Positions 20,945-27,375 of a stretch of 64,000 nucleotides of DNA are shown here, piece by piece. The translations under genes were made by a program, and so were the position numbers. Under the pieces are notes generated by a model. The model worked only from the letters and a program-made list of their open reading frames with translations. It was not told where the DNA came from and did no database searches. The stretch comes from Chloroflexota bacterium (GTDB taxonomy: Bacteria; Chloroflexota; Anaerolineae; Anaerolineales; VGOW01): positions 1 through 64,000 of the forward strand of contig VGOW01000006.1 in assembly GCA_016875735.1 (NCBI GenBank). The letters run 5' to 3'. Positions within the stretch are counted from its first letter, which is position 1, and every line of letters starts with the position of its first letter.

Positions 20945-21661
20945 TCAATAGCTCCAATGCTCGTGCCGCACCGGCAGGCAGTTGAGAACGTCGCGGTGCG
21001 ACCGCCACATGGGCAGGAAGCGATCCATCAGGCCGATGAAGCGCGCATTGTGTGACGGCTCAAGCAGATGCGCCATTTCATGCACGACAATGTATTCCAG
21101 ACATTCACGCGGCTTCTTGGCCAATTCTGAGTTGAGCCGGATGCTGCCGGCGCCGGGGCTGCAGCTGCCCCAGCGGGTCTTCATGTGCCGCACATAAACC
21201 CGCGCCACTTTCACGCCCATCAGCGGCTCCCATTTGGCAATCAACGGCTGAACGGCAGCCTTCAACTGTTGGCGATACCATTCGGCCACGAGAGCCTCTT
21301 TCTTGATCTGATCTGCGCCGGAGCGCACCCGCAATATCATCGTGCTGTGCGCCAGTTCCACGCCCTGCACGGACTCGTGCTCGACCACTTTGAGCAGGCA
21401 GCGCCGCCCCCAAACGAAATGACTTTCGCGGTCTATGTATTCGCGCCGGGTCTCGCGTTCCTGCGATTGAAGCCTCTTTTGGTGTTTCGTGATCCAATCC
21501 AGTTTTGAAATGGCATAGACGCGGAGGGTGTCGAGTTTCATGCGCGCCGGCGCGGAGATGCGGACTCTGCCGGTGGGAGGATGAACGCTCAAGTGAACGT
21601 TCTTGATGTTCTTGAACACCACATCGACTGAAACCCCGCCAACCTTGATCTGTGTCTGCAT
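20945..21661 (-). CDS. YgjP-like zinc metallopeptidase of the Type I RM locus
   Basis: 238 residues of the YgjP / DUF45 (WLM-related) family. The zinc motif HEMAH lies in VVHEMAHLLEPSHNARF, preceded by the conserved MKTRWGSCSPGAGSIRLN segment. Genes of this family are commonly found next to hsdR in Type I restriction loci, as here, although their role is unproven. The ATG (21659-21661) abuts one end of the 118-bp element and the hsdR stop codon lies in the other end, so the element exactly fills the intergenic space. Confidence 0.88.
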   Translation of the reverse strand: MQTQIKVGGVSVDVVFKNIKNVHLSVHPPTGRVRISAPARMKLDTLRVYAISKLDWITKHQKRLQSQERETRREYIDRESHFVWGRRCLLKVVEHESVQGVELAHSTMILRVRSGADQIKKEALVAEWYRQQLKAAVQPLIAKWEPLMGVKVARVYVRHMKTRWGSCSPGAGSIRLNSELAKKPRECLEYIVVHEMAHLLEPSHNARFIGLMDRFLPMWRSHRDVLNCLPVRHEHWSY

Positions 21662-21778
21662 TAGAACTTATCTCTAAACCACTCCAGGTGACTGTCACCT
21701 GTGCATCGCACATTCGGAAATCAGGCGCACCGTGCGGGTGACAGTCACCTTCTGGCAGGTTTAGAGATAGCCTCTTAG
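21661..21778. mobile_element. 118-bp inverted-repeat miniature element, copy 2
   Basis: Ends TTAGAACTTATCTCTAAACC and GGTTTAGAGATAGCCTCTTA (+G) as imperfect inverted repeats. Two internal palindromes, AGGTGACTGTCACCT and GGGTGACAGTCACCT, bracket a unique 40-nt core. It spans the junction hsdR-ygjP: the hsdR TAA (21777-21775) is part of its terminal repeat. Confidence 0.8.
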
Positions 21779-24700
21779 TACTCGCGCTGTTGAAAGATGA
21801 TCTTGAAGATACGCTCGACCTCGTCGGCAGCCTTCAAGATTTCGAACAGGGCGGCCTTGATCACCTGCTCACGGGCTTGAATGCCGCGCCAATCATCAGG
21901 GCGAACTCTTTTGACCGCTTCATCAATCCTTAGCGCCAGCGCCAATGGCTGATCGCGATCTGCAAGGTGCACGCCTGCATGATCGGAGAGCCGGTCACCC
22001 GCTGGAGTCAGAGGTTTCTTCAAGTTGCTGTACAAGGCGCGTTTGCCGGGCGTATCCAACTGTTTCGGCGTTTCATCGGAATGACCGGCGGCCACCTGTT
22101 TTGTCAACCGGTCAATCTGCCTGAGATAGTCTTCATACTCGACTGCCTTTGCTTTCCGGGCGGCGATGATCTCATCCAGCAGGGTGGACATCTTTTCGTA
22201 AAAGGCCGGGTCAGTCAGTTGCTCTCTCAGGATCACCCGGCGGACGTTGTTCTCAATGGTCTCGGCGATGGCGGTCTGATCGCCTTTCAAGCCGCCCAGT
22301 TGGGAAGCAATTGCATTGGCAATACCGGTCTTCACAATCAAATCCAGCAAGCCGATGTTATCGAAGGGCGAGATTTTGCGCGGTTCGTCGGCTTCGATAT
22401 AAGTGTCGATGAGGTGGCGCATATCGGCTTCGTAGGGTTTCAGGTCGAGGGTTTCGCCGCTGGCTTGGCGGATGATCTCGCGCAGGTTCAGGTAGTCGTT
22501 GAGTTTATGTTTGAGGCGGGCAATGTCTGTGGGGCCGTAGCCGGCCGGTTCGAGTTCGTCGGCGAGGTTGGCATAGGCGCGGATGAGGGCGACGGTTGCC
22601 TTGTAGAGCGCCACCCGCTGAGGTTCGCGCTCTTTTAAATCGGATGGGATCTCGGTGTTGCCGCAAAAGTAGTGGATGTGCTCCAACTCGCCCTGCGGCG
22701 GCTCGACCGGTTCACAGAGCAGGGCCAGCGTTTCGAGGGCGTCCTCGAGGCGCTCCTTGCCTTTCTTCAAACGATCCTGCAATAGCACTTCGGGATCGAC
22801 GCCGCCGGAACTGTGATCGAGCTCGGAGGTGTAGACGGCGATGGCGTTCTCGACCTTTTTGAACAGGTCTTTGTAGTCCACGACGTAGCCGAAATCCTTG
22901 TCCTCGCCGTCGAGGCGGTTGACGCGGCAGATGGCCTGGAAGAGGCCATGATCCTGCATGGACTTGTCGATGTAAAGATAGGTGCAGGGCGGCGCGTCGA
23001 AACCGGTCAGCAGTTTGTCCACCACCACCAGCAGTTTCATGTTCGCCGGTTCTTGGGTGAATAAACCCTTCGCCCATTCTTCGTAGGTCTCGGTCTTGGA
23101 CATGCCGGGCCTGGCTTCGACGTCCTTCAACAGTTCGGTGTAGGTGTTGTAGATGAACTGCTTGTCGGTCTCGGTGTTCGCCCCCGTTTCCTCCAGTGTA
23201 ATATCCCGCGCCTGCGGATTGTAGGACGTGATCACCGCGCACTTGCCTTTGAACGGCGTTTTTTGGAAGAGCGTGAAATACTTGCAGGCTTCGTAGATGC
23301 TCGACGCTACCAGCATGGCGTTGCCGCGATCATTGTTGAGGCGGCGCTTGGTGCTGAAATCAAAAACGATGTCGCTCACCACCCGATCCATGCGGGACCG
23401 GGAACTGAGCACGTTTTGCATCGTGCCCCACTTCTTCTTGAGTTCGTCTTTCTGCCAATCGTTGAGGCCTTGGGTCTTGGCCTCGAACCAGGCGTCGATC
23501 TTGTCCTTCGAGCCGAGGCGCTGGTCGATATCGCGCGCTTCGTAGACGAGGTCGAGCACGACGCCGTCTTCCACGCCTTCGCTGAACTTATAGGTGTGGA
23601 TGTAACTGCCGAAGACTTCGAGTGTGGTTTCCCTGTCCTCTTTCAGAAGCGGTGTGCCGGTAAAGCCGATGAAGACCGCGTTCGGCAGCATGGCCTTCAT
23701 GGTTTTGCGCAGTTTGCCGCTCTGCGTGCGGTGACATTCATCCACGAAGACAAAGAGTTCGCCGAATGCTTTGGTGGACTGGCTCTCCAATTCTTTGATG
23801 AACTCATCGAAGTTGATCACGCCCCGTTGCCCAAATTTATGGATGAGGGAACATAGGAGACGCGGCTTCGCCTGTCCTAATTGCCTCATCAGGTCGCGGC
23901 CGCTGCTGGTGCGGTAGATGGTCTCTCCGGCGTCGGAAAAGACACCCTGGATCTGTTTGTCCAATTCATCCCGGTCGGTGATGATCGCCACGCGGGCGTT
24001 CGGGTTGTTCTCCAAAATCCATTTCGCCAGAAACACCATGACGATACTCTTGCCGCTCCCCTGGGTGTGCCAGATGATGCCGCCCTTTTTCTGGCGGACA
24101 TGCTCCTGCGCGGCTTTGATGCCGAAATATTGATGAGCGCGCGGCAGTTTCTTGACCCCGCCATCGAAGAGGATGAAGTCGTGCATCAACTCGATGAGGC
24201 GGTTCTTCTCGCAGAGTTTGAGCAGGTACTTGTCCAGTTTGAAGCGGGTATCGTCCTCTTCATCTTCTTTCCACTTGAGGAAATACTTTTCGGGTGTGCC
24301 GATGGTTCCATATTGCAGGCCTTCGCTGTCGTTGCCGGCGAAGATGAACTGCACCGTGCTGAAGAACCACTGGTTGAATTCGGGCTGCTGGTTCGAGAGG
24401 TTCTGGCGGATGCCGTCGCCAATGCTGATACTGCTCCTTTTCAATTCGAGCACGGCGACGGCGATGCCGTTGACATACAGGACCATATCGGGGCGGCGCT
24501 CGTGGTTGCCCTTGAGTGTGACCTCTTCGGCAATAGCGAAATCATTCTTTTGGGGTTCGTTCCAGTTGATGAGGTGAACGGTCTCGGTGACTTTGCCCGC
24601 CTCGACCTTCACGGGCACGCCATAGCGCAGGAGATTGTAGACTTCCTTGTTGTTGCCGTAGAGCGTGCGGCTGTGGTTGCCGGCTTCACGGCGCAGCATG

Positions 24701-24891
24701 TCCAGGGCGCGGTTGATCTGGGCAGTCGAATAGCCGCTCTTTTTCAACCAGTCACCGAGCAGACCTTCTTCGATGTTGCTGTTGTCCGCCCGGTCGGTCC
24801 AATCGCCGAGGTAGCGATAGCCCAGCTCCTCACGAAAGAGGGCGATGACGCGGTTTTGCGTGGCGCGTTCAGGTTTGCCGATGTTGCTCAT
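21775..24891 (-). CDS. hsdR: Type I restriction endonuclease subunit R
   Basis: 1038 residues; ATP-dependent DNA translocase and nuclease of the HsdRMS complex that cuts unmethylated DNA. The N-terminal nuclease has the PD-(D/E)xK pattern in RPDMVLYVNGIAVAVLELKR. The helicase motor shows Walker A in TQGSGKSIVMVFLAKW, motif II FVDECHRTQSGK and motif III GFTGTPLL. The C-terminal helical region is the HsdM-docking part. It looks full length. The stop codon comes from an inverted-repeat element. The upstream neighbour is a RAYT transposase that separates it from hsdS. Confidence 0.95.
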   Translation of the reverse strand: MSNIGKPERATQNRVIALFREELGYRYLGDWTDRADNSNIEEGLLGDWLKKSGYSTAQINRALDMLRREAGNHSRTLYGNNKEVYNLLRYGVPVKVEAGKVTETVHLINWNEPQKNDFAIAEEVTLKGNHERRPDMVLYVNGIAVAVLELKRSSISIGDGIRQNLSNQQPEFNQWFFSTVQFIFAGNDSEGLQYGTIGTPEKYFLKWKEDEEDDTRFKLDKYLLKLCEKNRLIELMHDFILFDGGVKKLPRAHQYFGIKAAQEHVRQKKGGIIWHTQGSGKSIVMVFLAKWILENNPNARVAIITDRDELDKQIQGVFSDAGETIYRTSSGRDLMRQLGQAKPRLLCSLIHKFGQRGVINFDEFIKELESQSTKAFGELFVFVDECHRTQSGKLRKTMKAMLPNAVFIGFTGTPLLKEDRETTLEVFGSYIHTYKFSEGVEDGVVLDLVYEARDIDQRLGSKDKIDAWFEAKTQGLNDWQKDELKKKWGTMQNVLSSRSRMDRVVSDIVFDFSTKRRLNNDRGNAMLVASSIYEACKYFTLFQKTPFKGKCAVITSYNPQARDITLEETGANTETDKQFIYNTYTELLKDVEARPGMSKTETYEEWAKGLFTQEPANMKLLVVVDKLLTGFDAPPCTYLYIDKSMQDHGLFQAICRVNRLDGEDKDFGYVVDYKDLFKKVENAIAVYTSELDHSSGGVDPEVLLQDRLKKGKERLEDALETLALLCEPVEPPQGELEHIHYFCGNTEIPSDLKEREPQRVALYKATVALIRAYANLADELEPAGYGPTDIARLKHKLNDYLNLREIIRQASGETLDLKPYEADMRHLIDTYIEADEPRKISPFDNIGLLDLIVKTGIANAIASQLGGLKGDQTAIAETIENNVRRVILREQLTDPAFYEKMSTLLDEIIAARKAKAVEYEDYLRQIDRLTKQVAAGHSDETPKQLDTPGKRALYSNLKKPLTPAGDRLSDHAGVHLADRDQPLALALRIDEAVKRVRPDDWRGIQAREQVIKAALFEILKAADEVERIFKIIFQQREY

Positions 24892-24909
24892 GGCGTTTGC
24901 CTATTTGGG

Positions 24910-25476
24910 TTAGGCGATGTAGAAATCATCTTCTTCCCAATTCTGCGGGTTGGACAGGATGTATTGCTGAATACGGTAAAGCTCTTCGGCGTTGCGGATT
25001 ACGCGGTCATGATACCGCGCCTGCCATTCAAAGGGAATATGGTTTCGTCGCGCGAATTTGGTGACGCCGATTTTGTATCCGCGTATGATGGACGCCAGGT
25101 TTTGGGATTGAGGACCGAAACGGTTGCGGGGTTGATCCCGTAGAGACGCAATATCTTGCGTCTCTACAGATGTCGTTGCGCCATCGGGTTTGTTGATCAC
25201 TACAACCCCATGCACATGGTTCGGCATGACAACAAATTCGCCCAATTCGACAAACGGAAAATGGACGGGGATTTCATCCCAACAATCCTGCGCGGATTGA
25301 CCCAGCGCGGACAAATTCATCTTGCCGTCCATGATCTTGCCAAAATCGTGGGCGCGGTTTGCGACACAGATGGTGATGAAATAGGCGGCGTTGCTGGAAT
25401 AATCCCATGCCGCCCAACGGGCGCTTGCGGTGCGGTATTTGTTTTTGAATTTGCCAGCGTTATTTTCGGCGCCCAT
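24910..25476 (-). CDS. REP-associated tyrosine transposase (RAYT, Y1/HUH type)
   Basis: About 188 residues of the Y1 HUH transposase family that handles REP palindromes. The N-terminal half has YFITICVANRAHDFG and the metal-binding HUH motif in VVMPNHVHGVVVI. The C-terminal half has WQARYHDRVIRNAEELYRI with the likely catalytic Tyr and ends YILSNPQNWEEDDFY. MGAENNAGKFKNKYR (25476) is chosen as start because the longer frame to 25524 is the translation of a palindrome. One 28-bp palindrome lies inside the gene between the HUH and Tyr halves (encoding VETQDIASLR) and a 40-bp one lies ~30 bp upstream. The gene interrupts the hsd operon. Confidence 0.88.
   Translation of the reverse strand: MGAENNAGKFKNKYRTASARWAAWDYSSNAAYFITICVANRAHDFGKIMDGKMNLSALGQSAQDCWDEIPVHFPFVELGEFVVMPNHVHGVVVINKPDGATTSVETQDIASLRDQPRNRFGPQSQNLASIIRGYKIGVTKFARRNHIPFEWQARYHDRVIRNAEELYRIQQYILSNPQNWEEDDFYIA
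25140..25167. repeat. REP-like palindrome, copy 1 (inside the RAYT gene)
   Basis: Arms GTAGAGACGCAA and TTGCGTCTCTAC with a 4-nt loop. It falls in the variable loop of the transposase and is translated. Confidence 0.85.
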
Positions 25477-25506
25477 ACATGATCCTGCGTTATCGTCATT
25501 GCGGTT

Positions 25507-25546
25507 GCCGTTGTAGAGACGCAAAATTTTGCGTCTCTACAACGGC
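25507..25546. repeat. REP-like palindrome, copy 2 (40-bp perfect palindrome upstream of RAYT)
   Basis: Perfect palindrome whose core arms are GTAGAGACGCAA and TTGCGTCTCTAC, extended by GCCGTT and AACGGC. It lies ~30 bp upstream of the RAYT start, the usual place for a cognate REP. Confidence 0.88.
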
Positions 25547-25587
25547 GCGCCCATCACGCCGACATGGTTGGTAATGACGCCATTGCG

Positions 25588-25668
25588 TTTCTATACCAAC
25601 CTCACCCTCCCCGTCAACAACTCCTGCATCATGCCCTGCTTGACCTCCCGCGCCTTGGACGAGCCGAG
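25588..25668 (-). pseudogene. Duplicated 3' tail of hsdS
   Basis: The minus strand reads SSKAREVKQGMMQELLTGRV followed by RLV and a stop. This is the conserved C-terminal helix of HsdS, also present at the end of the intact hsdS (SKAREVKAGMMSVLLSGQLR). It has no start codon or TRD of its own. It is probably the original hsdS end, separated by insertion of the four-helix gene and repeats, or a recombination by-product. Confidence 0.65.
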
Positions 25669-25697
25669 TTGAGAGTTGAAAGTGGTAAGTGGAAAGT
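25663..25697. repeat. Heptamer array between the hsdS tail and the four-helix gene
   Basis: Five units (gccgagt, tgagagt, tgaaagt, ggtaagt, ggaaagt) in register, ending 3 nt before the stop codon of the four-helix protein. Confidence 0.75.
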
Positions 25698-25699
25698 TG

Positions 25700-26110
25700 C
25701 TATCGGGCACGGATATTTTCCTTCGTGGTTTTAACGATGGCAACCAGCAGTTTGACCAGTTCTTCGCTGTCGGCTTGCATGGATTTGAAACTCTGTTCGG
25801 TGATGTAATCCGATTGTAAGAGCAGTTCCAGCCAGTAACGGGTTTCGTTGGCTTCTTTGAGGGCAATATTCATTTTGTGGGCGAAATCGGTTTTGCTCTC
25901 GGCGTGTTCCGCTTCACGGACCAGTGCGCCGATGGCTGTGCCGCTCCGCAATACTTGCTTTGCCAAGACAAACTCCCTCTTTTCCTCCTGCAAATACTTC
26001 GCCAACTTCACGATCCGCAATGCAAACGCAAACGACTTCTCGTAAACCGGCCCCTTACTCCTATGAGTTGAAAGTGGAGAGTTGTGAGTTGAAAGTTTGC
26101 CGTCTGCCAT
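25700..26110 (-). CDS. Four-helix bundle protein (23S rRNA IVP family)
   Basis: 136 residues. From about residue 20 it matches the small four-helix bundle family named after 23S rRNA intervening-sequence proteins: YEKSFAFALRIVKLAKYLQE, VLRSGTAIGALVREAEHAES and ANETRYWLELLLQSDYI. Function unknown; homologues occur as accessory genes and in diversity-generating or restriction loci. The first ~19 residues (MADGKLSTHNSPLSTHRSK) are translated from a heptamer array and are unlikely to be part of the fold. It lies between hsdS and the RAYT gene. Confidence 0.8.
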   Translation of the reverse strand: MADGKLSTHNSPLSTHRSKGPVYEKSFAFALRIVKLAKYLQEEKREFVLAKQVLRSGTAIGALVREAEHAESKTDFAHKMNIALKEANETRYWLELLLQSDYITEQSFKSMQADSEELVKLLVAIVKTTKENIRAR

Positions 26111-26197
26111 TTTCCCTTGCTCCTATCTGAGTTGAGAGTTGTGAATTGTAAGTTGAAAGTTTATCACTCTCCACTATACACTCTCAACTGTCCACTT
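26065..26197. repeat. Heptamer array spanning the hsdS / four-helix junction
   Basis: Nineteen 7-nt units in unbroken register. Units of type gagttga on one side are mirrored by units such as tcaactg and tccactt on the other. It contains the hsdS stop codon, the four-helix ATG and the first codons of the latter, so both proteins have ends encoded by the repeat. Confidence 0.85.
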
Positions 26198-27375
26198 AAA
26201 AGCACGGACATCATCCCCGCCTTGACCTCCCGCGCCTTGGACAGTTTCGCTTCCAGCGCGGCGATTTCGGCGTCCATGTCGCTCAGGATTTCGGCGATGG
26301 CGGTTTGTTCGGGAACAGATGGGACAGGCAGAGTAATTTTGGCGATGTTGGTCTTGCTGATGCCAGTTACCTTTGTTCCTACTGAATAGAAAAGGAACTG
26401 TTTCTTTACCGCACGAGTTTGGAAACAATATCGCTTGTAGAGGTTGTTCAATTCATCCGTCTTGCTTTTCGCAACAATCGTGTGCAATCCTGAGATATAC
26501 GGGATGCCATCTGGATTGACGACAACCACATGCTTGCTTGCGCCTTCGTCATCTTCCGAAGCATCGACAAAGACAATATCTCCGTCATTCAACAAAGAAG
26601 ATGTTGAAACTTTGTTCAACGGAACATTGAGTTTGGGAATGTCTTGAAATTCGGCTTTCACATCAATAAATGATTTATTGGAAAGGTGAATATCGCCATA
26701 GTGCAGGTAACAATGACCTTCTGAGGAAAGTTGGTCTCGTGAAGCCGACAAGCCGCCGCTAATATTGAACAACTCACCAAAACTTTTCACTTCCCACTTT
26801 CCACTTTCCACTACCCTCTTTTTTCCCGTGAGCAATTCTTGCATCGCTCCTTGCTTGACCTGACGCTTTTTGGCAAGGAGTTGCTCCAGGGCTTCGATGA
26901 GCGCGTCCGCATCGCTCAAGGCTTCCGCGATGGCTTCTTGTTCGGTAGGGGAAGGTGGAAACGAAACTCGAAATTCATGTGCGTCATTGCGGTTTAGGGT
27001 TGGAACACCTGAGCCAGACCCAAAACGCTCAAAGCCAATAAACGTGTAAAGGTAATAAATGAATTTTGGGAAGTTGCCATTAAATCGAGTGACCCACAAA
27101 CTTGTATTATGAGGCCAGAAATCTTCCTCAACATAATGGATTTTTCCAAGAGTTCCAGATCTACCAGTGACAACCCCAGGACTACGAACCATAAAATTAT
27201 CGTGGTGGTTGGTTATTCCATTGGAATAGACTACTGGATAAATTCCATCTTTGAGTTTTGAAGATGGAAGATCAAAGCCCCTTTGCAATGGCGCAATTTG
27301 AGCGATTGTTCTAACTTCCCAATCTTCTGGAATAACGCCAACTTCCGTTTCCTTGAAACCCGCTTTTACTTCCAT
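26164..27375 (-). CDS. hsdS: Type I restriction-modification specificity subunit S
   Basis: 403 residues with two target-recognition domains. TRD1 (residues ~20-150) is followed by the conserved spacer helix PTEQEAIAEALSDADALIEA and KRQVKQGAMQELLTGKKR. TRD2 (~200-340) is followed by VPEQTAIAEILSDMDAEIAA and KAREVKAGMMSVLLSGQL. It sets the bipartite DNA target. The ATG overlaps the hsdM stop (ATGGAAGTAA), implying translational coupling. The linker after the first spacer helix (VVESGKWEVKSFG) is encoded by a heptamer array, which places repeat length polymorphism exactly where the spacing between the two recognition half-sites is set. The last residues also lie in an array. Confidence 0.93.
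   Translation of the reverse strand: MEVKAGFKETEVGVIPEDWEVRTIAQIAPLQRGFDLPSSKLKDGIYPVVYSNGITNHHDNFMVRSPGVVTGRSGTLGKIHYVEEDFWPHNTSLWVTRFNGNFPKFIYYLYTFIGFERFGSGSGVPTLNRNDAHEFRVSFPPSPTEQEAIAEALSDADALIEALEQLLAKKRQVKQGAMQELLTGKKRVVESGKWEVKSFGELFNISGGLSASRDQLSSEGHCYLHYGDIHLSNKSFIDVKAEFQDIPKLNVPLNKVSTSSLLNDGDIVFVDASEDDEGASKHVVVVNPDGIPYISGLHTIVAKSKTDELNNLYKRYCFQTRAVKKQFLFYSVGTKVTGISKTNIAKITLPVPSVPEQTAIAEILSDMDAEIAALEAKLSKAREVKAGMMSVLLSGQLRVYSGE
26784..26818. repeat. Heptamer array inside hsdS between the two recognition halves
   Basis: About five units (ttttcac, ttcccac, tttccac, tttccac, taccctc) in register, translated as part of VVESGKWEVKS right after the central spacer helix. Confidence 0.75.

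Noticed and set aside
20737-21778. Repeated sequences around ygjP as a possible CRISPR array
   Set aside because: Only two copies, in inverted-repeat elements, with no regularly spaced spacers or cas genes.
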